This document shows positions 1 to 8,500 of a DNA stretch of 64,000 bases, in pieces (within the stretch, counting starts at the first letter, position 1; each line of letters starts with the position of its first letter). The translations under genes and the position numbers were made by a program. The notes under the pieces were generated by a model. That model had not been told where the DNA came from. It saw nothing but the letters and a program-made list of their open reading frames with translations, and did no database searches. The stretch is from Membranihabitans marinus. Lineage in GTDB: Bacteria; Bacteroidota; Bacteroidia; Chitinophagales; Saprospiraceae. Location: NCBI RefSeq assembly GCF_021729155.1, contig NZ_JAJQYA010000004.1:186001-250000 (forward strand). The letters run 5' to 3'.

Positions 1-82
1 AAAGTTCTTTGGTAATATCTCTTTCAAGTACATCATTCAGCCCCTGGTCAAGAGGTTTACCTTTCCATGTTTTCCAAGACAT
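1..82 (-). CDS. 5' end of an unidentified gene, cut by the window edge
   Basis: An ATG at 82 (minus strand) opens a frame that runs without a stop to the window edge, giving 27 codons beginning MSWKTWKGKPL. The product is not recognisable from so few residues. The N-terminus is polar and charged with no signal peptide, so a cytoplasmic protein is likely. The gene diverges from the hexosaminidase gene that starts at 413. The start is inferred from the ATG alone and no strong ribosome binding site is seen. Confidence 0.5.
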   Translation of the reverse strand, partial: MSWKTWKGKPLDQGLNDVLERDITKEL

Positions 83-412
83 ATTTTATTTTAAAGATAT
101 GAAATTCAGACTAATCGATCTATTATTATGGATTAAATCCGCAAAAACAACAATAAGTTAACATTTATTGCTGAATAAAAGTTGAATCGTCTAAAATAAT
201 AGGGTAGAAATATAATATGACCTTCAATTAGATGGCGTAAATACATAAATATAATATTTTTCAATGTTATATCAACTATACCCAGAGTTCGAATAAAGGA
301 TAATAGTTGAGTACTTTGATAAATGTTCGTCCCTACTATTAACAAAAGAGATATTTCATTTCAATCGATTTACATCTTATATTTGCATTTTATAAATCTT
401 CAAATAAAATTT
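83..412. other. intergenic region between divergent genes
   Basis: About 330 bases of very AT-rich sequence between the left-edge gene and the hexosaminidase gene. The only element I can name is a -7 promoter box at 378-385. A 70-codon open frame on the minus strand (133-345) has low-complexity hydrophobic content and no recognisable product, so it is not called as a gene. Confidence 0.5.
378..385 (+). promoter_or_regulatory. Bacteroidota -7 promoter box (TATATTTG) for the hexosaminidase gene
   Basis: TATATTTG fits the Bacteroidota -7 consensus TAnnTTTG and lies 27 bases before the ATG at 413, which would give a leader of about 20-25 nt. No clear TTG -33 element lies 18-23 bases upstream. 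This placement supports starting the gene at 413, because the open frame's earlier start at 323 lies upstream of the box. Confidence 0.5.
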
Positions 413-2929
413 ATGAACAAGCCGGTTGCCTATTTATTTTTATTTCTTAGTTATTGGTCTTTTCTCAGTTGTGCCGATAGTCCAATCTCGGATTTAAGTA
501 ATATGCAGTTGAGATATTTATTTGAAGGAAACGATGAAACTGGACAGCACAAGGCAACATTTGAATTAATCAACAAATCGACTACCCCAGTAGTTGCTGA
601 CTGGGAATTATACTTTAATCAAATTACAGGGAGTATCTCCATTGAACCATCTGTTAATGTGAATATTCAACATATTAATGGAGATTTATATAAAATAACA
701 CCAAAGCCTGGATTTAATTTATCAGCATCAGATACTTTGCGAATACCGTTGACTGTGGGCAGTCCTGCAATAAAATATTCAGATTTCCCCTCTGGTTTTT
801 ATTTTGTAAACAGCCAGAACGGAATAGTTAACAAAATTGAAGACCTTTCTATTTCAGTTCCTCCACTAGGTAAAAATTGGTTGCGATCCAATGAAGACCT
901 AATTCCAATCCCCAGTGCAGCCACCTATTACGATATCAATATTCAACAATCTAATATTGAGGAATTTAAACACTCCATAATACCGAGACCTAAAAAAATG
1001 ATTTCTTCTAACCGCAAGGTAATATTTAACAATATAAAAGTTTCTGGCGACGAAGTATTCAACAACGAAATGGCCTATCTCAAAGAGGAAATCGGACGAT
1101 TTTTGCCAGAGTTAAGTGGAGACAATTATTTAGAAATTGAAATGATTCATCGACCTGAGTTAAAATTAAGTTCCATTAATGACGACTATCAATTATCTGT
1201 AAACAAGCAAAAAGTAACCATAATAGCCTCCAACCAAAGAGCAGGTTTTTATGCGATAATGAGTTTATTGCAATTAATTGACCCTAACGATTATCATCAG
1301 CCCACTGCTTCACTTCCCGCGGTTCAAATATCGGATTATCCCAGTTTAGAATATCGGGGATTTATGTTAGACGTCGGTAGAAATTTTAAATCCGTGGATC
1401 AAGTACTTTGGGTTATTGATCTATTGAGCCGGTATAAAATGAATACCTTTCACTTTCACATCACCGACGACGAAGGTTGGAGATTGGAAATTAAGGATTT
1501 GCCAGAACTAACAAATTTTGGTGGATTTAGAGGATATTCCCCAAATGAATCACAATATCTACAACCTTCATATGGTTCAGGACCAGAAGCCCAACCTTCG
1601 CAAGTCACAGGATATTACACGGGAGAAGATTTCATAAAAATATTAGAATACGCCAAAGCAAGACACATTAAAGTAATACCTGAGGTGGACATGCCTGGTC
1701 ATGCAAGAGCAGCAGTTAAAAGTATGGAGCATCGATACATGAATTATAAGGATGAGGATATAGATAAGGCCACTCAGTACTTACTTTCAGACTTAGAAGA
1801 TGAATCAGAATACAGTTCAATACAACAATTCAACGACAATGTTATCAATGTATGCAAGCCTTCAACCTATGTTTTTTTTGAAAAGGTAATCACTCAAATC
1901 AAAGAGTATTACGATGAAGCAGGGTTAAAATTGGAAATGGTACATATTGGAGGAGATGAAGTTCCTCATGGAGTCTGGACCTCTTCCCCAGCCTGTGATC
2001 AATGGATACAAGAAAACGGTTTAGACCGCAATGATTTAATGAGTGATTTTCTTATAAGGATCAATCAAATACTAGTGAAACACGACATCCTCATGGCGGG
2101 ATGGCAAGAAATCGCATTAAATTCTGAACATAATATCGATGTAACCAAAAGCGCATCGATGATACCCTATGTATGGAATACCATGCCTGGGGACCCCGAT
2201 AGTCCTGACGATAGTCAAGAGTTGGCTTATAAGTTGGCGAATCAAGATTTTAATATTGTTATTAGCAGTGCTCCTAATTTGTATTTTGATTTTGCCTATG
2301 ACAAGCATCCAGATGAATCTGGTTTTTACTGGTCTGGTTTTATCGACATGGAAAAATCTTTTTCTATGCAACCCTATGATATGTATACCAGTTATTCTAC
2401 AGATCCTATGGGACATTTACTAGATACAGATCATTCACAAAAGGAGAAATTAGAGAAAAAAGAAAATATTTTAGGTATACAAGGACAATTATGGACAGAA
2501 ACCGTTCATAATTTTGCTGCTTTGCAATACTATTTAATTCCTAAGGCATTTGGACTTTTTGAGCGAGCGTGGAATCCTGAGCCAACATGGCAAGGCAAAC
2601 CTAAATCAAAAGCATTTTACAAAGACTGGGAAGCTTTTAAATACAATGTGGGAAAATATCAAATTCCCATGTTACAAGCAGCAACAACAGAAACCCTAAA
2701 CTACCGTTTATCACCTCCGGGAGGAATCATAAAGGACGGAGAACTAATCGCCAACTCATACTGGCCAGACCTCGAAATAAAATATACGACGGACGGAAGT
2801 GAGCCAGACAGAAATTCTAAGACCTATACCACACCAATTATTTTATCCAATGATTTTGTCAATATTAAATTAAAAGCATTTGACAAAACAGGTTATAGTA
2901 GTCGTACTGTCACTATAGAGCCGCAATAG
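413..2929 (+). CDS. beta-N-acetylhexosaminidase, GH20 family lipoprotein
   Basis: Predicted exo-acting hexosaminidase that removes terminal GlcNAc or GalNAc from chitin oligomers, glycans or peptidoglycan fragments at the cell surface or in the periplasm. The 838-aa protein begins with a lipoprotein signal ending in F-L-S-C (Cys20). Domains in order: an N-terminal carbohydrate-binding CHB_HEX-like region (about 30-155), a GH20b domain (about 195-315), the catalytic barrel from YRGFMLDVGRNF (about 314) to about 735, and a C-terminal CHB_HEX_C-like domain. The family signature HIGGDE is at residues 511-516, so Asp515-Glu516 are the catalytic pair for substrate-assisted hydrolysis. The open frame extends upstream to 323, but the ATG at 413 is chosen because it gives the signal peptide and follows a -7 box. 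The gene stands alone. Confidence 0.93.
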   Translation: MNKPVAYLFLFLSYWSFLSCADSPISDLSNMQLRYLFEGNDETGQHKATFELINKSTTPVVADWELYFNQITGSISIEPSVNVNIQHINGDLYKITPKPGFNLSASDTLRIPLTVGSPAIKYSDFPSGFYFVNSQNGIVNKIEDLSISVPPLGKNWLRSNEDLIPIPSAATYYDINIQQSNIEEFKHSIIPRPKKMISSNRKVIFNNIKVSGDEVFNNEMAYLKEEIGRFLPELSGDNYLEIEMIHRPELKLSSINDDYQLSVNKQKVTIIASNQRAGFYAIMSLLQLIDPNDYHQPTASLPAVQISDYPSLEYRGFMLDVGRNFKSVDQVLWVIDLLSRYKMNTFHFHITDDEGWRLEIKDLPELTNFGGFRGYSPNESQYLQPSYGSGPEAQPSQVTGYYTGEDFIKILEYAKARHIKVIPEVDMPGHARAAVKSMEHRYMNYKDEDIDKATQYLLSDLEDESEYSSIQQFNDNVINVCKPSTYVFFEKVITQIKEYYDEAGLKLEMVHIGGDEVPHGVWTSSPACDQWIQENGLDRNDLMSDFLIRINQILVKHDILMAGWQEIALNSEHNIDVTKSASMIPYVWNTMPGDPDSPDDSQELAYKLANQDFNIVISSAPNLYFDFAYDKHPDESGFYWSGFIDMEKSFSMQPYDMYTSYSTDPMGHLLDTDHSQKEKLEKKENILGIQGQLWTETVHNFAALQYYLIPKAFGLFERAWNPEPTWQGKPKSKAFYKDWEAFKYNVGKYQIPMLQAATTETLNYRLSPPGGIIKDGELIANSYWPDLEIKYTTDGSEPDRNSKTYTTPIILSNDFVNIKLKAFDKTGYSSRTVTIEPQ

Positions 2930-3387
2930 TGATGGAATAATACAAAGGGGTTAGATTTCTCAATTAAAAATCATCAAAAATTTTGGCCCTATTTATATCA
3001 GACAATCACAATACAGCGGGAGTCAAATATATTTAAAATACCGTCATCTCAGACTGACTCTATTAAACAATGATTTTCAATAGAAATCAACTAAGCTGTC
3101 CTTTGATTTTATGTTGATGTAACAGCTAGAAGGGTAAATTGAAAAAACTACGAAGACGATTCCTTTTAGAATGTCGGTTATCTAATGATTTTCGGATAGA
3201 CTTCATTTCACTTTACTTAATAGCTCCATGTATTCTTTTCTTATAGTTAGAAGAATACATATTATTATGGTCTCAGTACAAGGCTTAATAGGGAAACAAA
3301 TGTCTTGTGTATTGCCCACCATAGTCGGTGTATACCAACTATGTTTGGGGCATCCATAGTTTTGAATAAAAAAAACAGTCGAAAATT
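2930..3387. other. gene-free convergent intergenic region
   Basis: About 460 bases between the ends of the convergent hexosaminidase and esterase genes, with no convincing ORF. A 10-bp perfect inverted repeat (ATGTATTCTT at 3228-3237 and its complement at 3251-3260, 13-nt loop) could fold in RNA, but no T-run follows, so it is not called a terminator. A shorter CATAGT/ACTATG pair lies near 3320-3340. Confidence 0.4.
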
Positions 3388-4311
3388 TTAGCGATGGAAT
3401 GAATTAGATACAAAGGAAAGCACTTGAGGCAAAGCGGATCTCCAATAAGACCATGAATGACTACCGTCGCGAACTCTAAACTCATGTTTTACACCGGTAT
3501 TGGTTAAGGCAGCCTTTAATTTCATATTTCCTTGAATTAGAAAATCATCGTCACCACAATCGATGTAAAATTTCACATTATTGTATTTTGATTTGCTGTA
3601 GTCAGCGATCAACTTTTTGTAATGATAGTTTTTATAATTGCCATTTAATCGATCACTTCCTTTAAGACCAGCTCCAAAGGGTTGGCCCAACATTTTATCC
3701 CATTTTGATTCATCCATATTTTGGGCTTCCTCATCGGTAAAGAATGCTGCACTTAATGGAGCACATGAAGCGAAAATATCGGGGTATTTTAATCCGTAAA
3801 CCATAGATCCAAATCCACCCATGGAAAGGCCAGCCACCGCTCTAAATTCTCTTTTACTTCTCACGCGAAATTCTGATTCTATATGAGGGATCAGCTCCTT
3901 AATAAAGAAATCTTCATACAATTCTTCACCATCTGCGCTATTGATATACCAAGACACCCCTGCATCTGGCATAACGATAATCATTGATGACGCATTTCCG
4001 TTTTGAATAGCTTCATCGGCGATGTGTTGTACGTTTCCAAATTGGGTCCAACCTGTCTCGTCATCGGTATAGCCATGAAGTAAATAAAGGACTGGATAAC
4101 TTCTATCAGAAATAAAATAATCCGCAGGCATATATACGGAATAGGATACATCTCTACCTAAGATATTACTTTTCAGTTTTAACGATTCGAAAATTTTACT
4201 ATTCTCAATAGGTGGTTGAGGAATGAGGTCAGTGCTATAGGAAGAATTAAAGGCAAACAATAAGATCAATCCACTGATGACACTATGAAGAAAGAATTTC
4301 GATTTTCTCAT
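3388..4311 (-). CDS. secreted alpha/beta-hydrolase, esterase D / feruloyl esterase-like
   Basis: Predicted exported serine esterase of the putative-esterase (antigen 85/feruloyl esterase/S-formylglutathione hydrolase-like) family; the natural substrate cannot be read from sequence, but plant- or glycan-linked acyl esters are typical. The 307-aa protein has an N-terminal signal peptide (about residues 1-26), the oxyanion region YLLHGYTDDE (about 77-86), the nucleophile elbow GLSMGG with Ser163, an acidic candidate at Asp254-256 in DCGDDD, and His285 in GSHSW. These give a complete Ser-Asp-His triad. It is monocistronic and converges on the hexosaminidase gene, so the two may both act on polysaccharides (inference). 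Confidence 0.85.
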   Translation of the reverse strand: MRKSKFFLHSVISGLILLFAFNSSYSTDLIPQPPIENSKIFESLKLKSNILGRDVSYSVYMPADYFISDRSYPVLYLLHGYTDDETGWTQFGNVQHIADEAIQNGNASSMIIVMPDAGVSWYINSADGEELYEDFFIKELIPHIESEFRVRSKREFRAVAGLSMGGFGSMVYGLKYPDIFASCAPLSAAFFTDEEAQNMDESKWDKMLGQPFGAGLKGSDRLNGNYKNYHYKKLIADYSKSKYNNVKFYIDCGDDDFLIQGNMKLKAALTNTGVKHEFRVRDGSHSWSYWRSALPQVLSFVSNSFHR

Positions 4312-4795
4312 TTTAAATAAATTTTATTTCGTCAGTAAAGAATATAGGGGAAAGATAAGTAAATTTTGATTTTATACTTTATATCGATAGCAATTCGAAT
4401 TTTAATTCATTACAACATTGACGAAGCCACTAAACCATTATTGATATTGAGCAGTAAAATTTATAGAAATATCGTTGTAAGGAAATTTATTACAGAATCA
4501 ATTGGGGATAGCATATATTGACATTTTCCACACCTTTGACAATTTTATGGTATGGTTATTATGAAGGACGATGGTATGGATTTTAAATAGATTATATCTG
4601 GCCATTGAATTATCAGAGGATTAATTCATTGTTTCATGAGTTAAGATCCATTGATATATTATTTAATAGTTACTCATTTTTAATCTACCCCCTAGGGTTA
4701 AGAGAATTATAGCTCGACCATACTTAGACAACGTTTTTTAAAAGAACTTATAGAGTATTTGGTGTAAGATTGGGGATTGTTATCTAATTAGGCAT
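4312..4795. other. gene-free region between esterase start and transposase end
   Basis: About 480 AT-rich bases holding the upstream region of the esterase gene and the sequence downstream of the transposase gene. I see no ORF, no promoter box matching TAnnTTTG, and no inverted repeat matching the other flank of the transposase gene. Confidence 0.4.
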
Positions 4796-5683
4796 TTAGC
4801 CGATAATGTCTTGATATGTCCTCGGACGATGAAAAACCATTCGTATCAAAAGATGATCGTAGATCTCCTCCTTCATCTGATTTCGATTGAAGCGATAACA
4901 AAATTCATCCAAATAATACTGCAGTAATTCTGCATGATGGTGAATTCCCCTCAACCAGGATATTATACTGTTCTCTAACCTATTAGATAATGGCATAAAC
5001 GATGTCTTTGATTTTTTTATTCGCTTAATAACTTGATAATTTTTACAAACATGATTATATCCATGCCATTTATAACAGCTTATTAAAGCACCTTCGTTCA
5101 CTACACGATCCACAAAATCATCGATTTGATCTGCTCCTCGGCTCTCAACTTCATTGGCGTAGAGATGAGAAACACCTTTCCCTTTTTTCTCCAAGGCCAT
5201 GACCACTCTCTTCTTATAGCGGACTTCTTGGCCGTTTTCCATGACCTTTTTCATACCAATTTCAAAATCCGATATTTCTACTTTTCCACTTAATCCGACA
5301 TTTTGGTGGCTTTCCATAGCCGTTAAAACCTTAAGGCGAAATAGCCAACAAGTCTTTTGTCGCAACTGAAGACTTCGACTCAATTCACAAGAAGACATTC
5401 CCTTCTTATTGGTAGCTATGAAATAGACAATGGCAAAAGCTTTGACCAAATCGAACTTCACTTTGTGAAACAAGGTATTTGCCGTTGCGGATTCTTTGTA
5501 TCTGCATTTTGTACACTGCCTAATATATGGCTTCCCTCCGCTACAATAATGATTATGTCCACAATGTTTACACTTAAATCCTAATTCCCACTTCTTTTTA
5601 GCCAAAAACGCCAAACAACTTTCTCTGTTTGGGAAACGTTCATATAGGTCATAAATAGACACACTTTTAAATTTTTCTTCCAT
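4796..5683 (-). CDS. IS1595-family transposase-like protein with degenerate catalytic site
   Basis: Full-length (295 aa) relative of the ISXO2-like/IS1595 transposases. The N-terminal zinc ribbon is intact (Cys38-Cys41 and Cys57-Cys60), followed by the family's helical region with F-H-K and a T-x-K-K-G-M/I-S segment, and the C-terminal WLRGIHHH...LDEFCYRFNRN signature (243-268). The DDE core is altered. Where relatives read VEVDEFEIG, this protein reads VEISDFEIG (135-143), so the first catalytic Asp is Ser138. Where relatives read T-D-G-W, it reads C-Y-K-W (203-206), so the second Asp is Tyr204. Glu237 remains. The frame has no stop or shift, and no terminal inverted repeats are visible within a few hundred bases. 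It is either a recently inactivated copy or a retained non-transposing protein. Family placement is confident; loss of activity is inferred from alignment by eye. Confidence 0.8.
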   Translation of the reverse strand: MEEKFKSVSIYDLYERFPNRESCLAFLAKKKWELGFKCKHCGHNHYCSGGKPYIRQCTKCRYKESATANTLFHKVKFDLVKAFAIVYFIATNKKGMSSCELSRSLQLRQKTCWLFRLKVLTAMESHQNVGLSGKVEISDFEIGMKKVMENGQEVRYKKRVVMALEKKGKGVSHLYANEVESRGADQIDDFVDRVVNEGALISCYKWHGYNHVCKNYQVIKRIKKSKTSFMPLSNRLENSIISWLRGIHHHAELLQYYLDEFCYRFNRNQMKEEIYDHLLIRMVFHRPRTYQDIIG

Positions 5684-6093
5684 GGCGATATAAAATTTTA
5701 TTGTTATTACTGGATTATCAATTATCCTTTAAATAACTAATTATAAAACACCAACTTCAGTTCCGCAATACCATCTTCTGTCTTTCCAAAAAAATAGACT
5801 CAATCATCTGTATATCAGAAGATTCTATATGCATCATCCTAATTCCCAACATCGGAAAACAGAAATTCAATTTTTATCCTGTTTTTCTATAATACTCTTT
5901 ATCATCCATTAAAGAAAAATCATTTAGCATTACCACTCCTAATGTCCTGATGTTAAAATAAATACATTAAAATATAAACGATCTTTCTTCTCACCTCTTC
6001 CTATATAGACCAAAAAAAATCACCGTCATCTATGCTTGATTTGTCGATTGTGTATATTTACAGTCTTGTTGACTTTATAATAAAAATCTAACT
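5684..6093. other. intergenic region between transposase-like gene and fmt
   Basis: About 410 bases of AT-rich sequence between divergent genes. No ORF and no clear inverted repeat matching the far side of the transposase-like gene. A TATATTTA sequence near 6053-6060 is one base off the -7 consensus and could serve fmt. Otherwise nothing recognisable. Confidence 0.4.
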
Positions 6094-7008
6094 ATGAAAG
6101 TGGTATTTATGGGCACCCCATCCTTTGCAATCCCCACACTGGAAGCTTTGATAAATTCCAAACACAGTGTGGAAGCTATCGTCACCGTTCCAGACAAATT
6201 AGGAGGACGATCCCAAACCCAATTGTTAGAATCCGATATTAAAAAATATGCCAGAAATACCGACATCCCCATCCTTCAACCTCATAAACTCAACGGTTCT
6301 AAATTTCTAAATGCCCTACGTCGGATCAAGGCCGATGTATTTGTAGTCGTCGCCTTTAGAAAATTACCTAAATTGGTTTGGAATTTACCTTCGAAAGGTA
6401 CCATCAATATTCATGGATCCCTACTGCCTAAATACAGAGGAGCAGCACCCATCAATTGGGCTATTATCAATGGTGATACAATATCAGGTCTAACCACATT
6501 CTATATTAACGACAAAATCGACCAGGGAGAAATTTTGCTACAGTCTAGCTGCCCCATCGATAAAGAAGATACCGCTGGTGACCTTCACGACAAATTAATG
6601 GAATTGTCTGGTCCTATTATTCTAGAAACATTGGAAGGTATTGAAAATGGAAGTTTAAAACCCCAAAAACAAGACGAAAGCCTCAGCTCTCATGCACCTA
6701 AAGTATTCTTTGATCAAAATGAATTGGATTGTTCAAAATCTACCCAATCTCTCAATAATTTCATTCGTGGAATGAGTCCCTACCCAGCAGCTTGGATTAA
6801 CTATGAAGGTAAAACACTAAAGATATTTAAAGCTAAACCCATTATAGAAGCTCATTCTAAGCAAATAGGCTCTATAGAATTGGATTATAAATCTATATTT
6901 AAACTATATACCGCAGACGGATATTTGCAATTAGAAATTGTGCAATGGGCTGGAAAGAGAAAAATGAATATTAAGGATTTTTTAAATGGACTTAAAAAAC
7001 CTAAATAG
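6094..7008 (+). CDS. fmt: methionyl-tRNA formyltransferase
   Basis: Transfers a formyl group from 10-formyltetrahydrofolate to Met-tRNA(fMet), making the initiator tRNA for translation. The 304-aa length is typical. The N-terminal formyltransferase domain begins MKVVFMGTPSFAIPTLEAL and carries the folate-binding motif SLLPKYRG (109-116). The expected catalytic residues are present: Asn105 and His107 in NIHGS, and Asp143 in IDQGE. The C-terminal tRNA-binding domain follows from about 205 and includes the MSPYPAAW motif. No def gene is next to it, unlike many genomes. The ATG is unambiguous from homology. No strong promoter box; a near-match lies about 35 bases upstream. Confidence 0.95.
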   Translation: MKVVFMGTPSFAIPTLEALINSKHSVEAIVTVPDKLGGRSQTQLLESDIKKYARNTDIPILQPHKLNGSKFLNALRRIKADVFVVVAFRKLPKLVWNLPSKGTINIHGSLLPKYRGAAPINWAIINGDTISGLTTFYINDKIDQGEILLQSSCPIDKEDTAGDLHDKLMELSGPIILETLEGIENGSLKPQKQDESLSSHAPKVFFDQNELDCSKSTQSLNNFIRGMSPYPAAWINYEGKTLKIFKAKPIIEAHSKQIGSIELDYKSIFKLYTADGYLQLEIVQWAGKRKMNIKDFLNGLKKPK

Positions 7009-7027
7009 AAGATTGGATAATCTATTA

Positions 7028-7243
7028 TTAAAAAGTTTGTACAAATGCTTGTACAAACTGAAGCAAACCCTTTAACATAGTTGTTTCCTTTATTTGATCC
7101 TCTTCAAATAAACTAATCAACACATTTGAGTTGCCAGCATATAATAAATCGCGATTAAACTCTATAAAAACAATAGAGGTCAAACTCAATATTATTAAAG
7201 CAATTAAACAAATTGCTGTCGTATTCAAGGACTTTTTTCTCAT
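7028..7243 (-). CDS. small hypothetical membrane protein (71 aa)
   Basis: A 71-codon frame encoding one N-terminal hydrophobic segment (about residues 9-28) after a basic MRKKSLN start, followed by a polar tail ending FVQAFVQTF. This fits a single-pass membrane or secreted peptide with no recognised family. Support comes from a complete promoter directly upstream (-7 TATATTTG and a TTTG-type -33 box 20 bp away). That promoter places the transcription start essentially at the ATG, suggesting a leaderless message. It lies between fmt and the DinB gene, converging on fmt. Coding status is moderate because the frame is short. Confidence 0.5.
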   Translation of the reverse strand: MRKKSLNTTAICLIALIILSLTSIVFIEFNRDLLYAGNSNVLISLFEEDQIKETTMLKGLLQFVQAFVQTF

Positions 7244-7247
7244 ATAA

Positions 7248-7279
7248 CAAATATAATTTAAAAATAAAATATTATCAAA
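7248..7279 (-). promoter_or_regulatory. Bacteroidota promoter for the 71-aa membrane protein
   Basis: On the minus strand, a TTTG -33 element (7276-7279) is separated by 20 bp from a -7 box TATATTTG (7248-7255). Both match the Bacteroidota sigma-ABfr consensus. The -7 box ends 4 bases before the ATG at 7243, so the transcript would have almost no 5' leader. Confidence 0.6.
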
Positions 7280-7300
7280 AAAAAGTCATAATGTTTTCTT

Positions 7301-7837
7301 TTATTTTAGATATTTTCTTTTAATCACCTCTAAATGATGCCAATCATGGCCAGCGATTATAAAGGGAATCGCTGATAAGTCAATAACATTCCTCCCTATT
7401 CGACCTTTTTTAGTCATCATATCACCAGTCAAACTCACAAACAACAAAAATGTACTCTTTCGAACTGTTTCGTATTCTTCAATGAGACTTTCTCTAGTCC
7501 GTACAATTTTTGGATATGATTTCACATAACGGTCTTGATCATAACCACTCAGTGACTTTGACTCATTTCTAGCAATCCGAAATCCACGATTCTGAAACAT
7601 TCGCTCATTGTCGATAAGATGCATAAACACTTCCTGCAACGACCACTTATCCTTTCCATATCTATTGGATAATTCCTCTACAGACAATTCTGATAATTGT
7701 TGAGTTACTGCTTCAGCAGACAGCAACAATGCCTCAAATCCATCCTTCCCCTTCGATTTCAATATATAATCTTTAAGATGACTGGGATAATCAGCAATAT
7801 TCGGCCTTGTAATTACATAAGGATATTTAAAATTCAT
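7301..7837 (-). CDS. DinB-like (DinB_2) four-helix metalloprotein
   Basis: Member of the DinB/YfiT superfamily, small four-helix proteins with a His-based metal site; some act as thiol-dependent transferases, and the function of this one is unknown. The 178-aa protein has the expected metal ligands: His73 in FMHLIDNER and the C-terminal pair in GHDWHH (His164, His168). The helix motif KWSLQEVFMHLIDNERM is typical of the family. Its start overlaps the end of the upstream DUF697 gene by 11 bases, indicating co-transcription and translational coupling. The two proteins are not known to share a pathway. Confidence 0.85.
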   Translation of the reverse strand: MNFKYPYVITRPNIADYPSHLKDYILKSKGKDGFEALLLSAEAVTQQLSELSVEELSNRYGKDKWSLQEVFMHLIDNERMFQNRGFRIARNESKSLSGYDQDRYVKSYPKIVRTRESLIEEYETVRKSTFLLFVSLTGDMMTKKGRIGRNVIDLSAIPFIIAGHDWHHLEVIKRKYLK

Positions 7838-8480
7838 TTAAAAATTTCGCTTTTAATCTCACAAATTCTTCTTCTGTGATAAGCCCTTCTTTTTTCAATT
7901 CTCCCAAATCTTTCATCTTTCGAATAAGTTCAATATATTTTTCATCCTCCTCCGATTTTACTTTGAAAAAATCAGAATCACCTTCTCCTTCCTTCGAAGA
8001 ATATTCTTTAGTCCCGTCCTCCTGTTCACCTTGTGCCTTCTTATATTTAATGGCTTCCTCTTTTCCCTTCTCAAATTTACTTTGATAGTACTTCTTTAAT
8101 CTATTTAGATCTATATCTAAGATTGTACCTCCTTTTTCAAAATGAGTCTTGAAAGCGTGGCCAGTAGCATAGGTCGAGGCACCAGAGAGGACTGACATCG
8201 TCAATCCTCCGATCACTGATCCTATTCCAGGAATTAATTTAATGGCGGTTCGAGCACCTACTTTTGCCAGAAGAGATGCGGTCAGAGCCGATACGATAGC
8301 TTTACCTTCCTCTTCCTTGAAATCGACTTCATAGACTTTACACAATTGTCTAATTAAATCCAATTGAATAGCTCCCACAGTAAAAAAATCAGCCAATGGA
8401 AGTGGTATCAAACCCGCCCCCATAGCCAATAACATATGATTGCTTATAGCTTGATCTGCTCGACTAGAATTCGTGTTCAT
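7827..8480 (-). CDS. DUF697-domain membrane-associated protein with C-terminal SHOCT-like segment
   Basis: A 217-aa protein of unknown function. Residues about 8-110 match the DUF697/YcjF-type region: amphipathic, Gly/Ala-rich helices containing GLIPLPLADFFTVGAIQLDLI and a glycine-rich hydrophobic stretch near IPGIGSVIGG that could insert in a membrane. A charged Lys/Glu-rich linker follows. The end (about 180-217, LKKEGLITEEEFVRLKAKFL) is a SHOCT-like helical tail, often found at the C-terminus of bacterial proteins and thought to aid oligomerisation. It is the first gene of a two-gene unit with the DinB-like gene, overlapping it by 11 bases, and starts 20 bases after the end of the Gfo/Idh gene, so all three may be one transcript. 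Confidence 0.75.
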   Translation of the reverse strand: MNTNSSRADQAISNHMLLAMGAGLIPLPLADFFTVGAIQLDLIRQLCKVYEVDFKEEEGKAIVSALTASLLAKVGARTAIKLIPGIGSVIGGLTMSVLSGASTYATGHAFKTHFEKGGTILDIDLNRLKKYYQSKFEKGKEEAIKYKKAQGEQEDGTKEYSSKEGEGDSDFFKVKSEEDEKYIELIRKMKDLGELKKEGLITEEEFVRLKAKFLNEF

Positions 8481-8500
8481 CTTTATGTTTTATTTACCTT

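Noticed and set aside
133-345. 70-codon open frame on the minus strand
   Set aside because: Low-complexity Ile/Leu/Phe/Asn composition in AT-rich DNA, no promoter box, no recognisable product.
323-412. Upstream extension of the hexosaminidase gene
   Set aside because: Starting at 323 would place 30 extra residues before a clear lipoprotein signal and lies upstream of a good -7 box, so the ATG at 413 is used.
2918-2931. 12-base match (TAGAGCCGCAAT) between the end of the hexosaminidase gene and the palindrome region of the MITE-like element
   Set aside because: Matches of this length between two places are expected many times by chance in 64 kb, and the surrounding bases do not match.
3228-3260. 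10-bp inverted repeat downstream of the hexosaminidase gene
   Set aside because: It is 300 bases after the stop codon, with a 13-nt loop and no T-run, so it is not called a terminator.
4690-5800. Possible insertion-sequence ends around the transposase-like gene
   Set aside because: Both flanks were compared by eye for inverted repeats; only 8-9 base direct similarities were seen (ATTGTTAT), which is chance level. The gene is reported without element boundaries.
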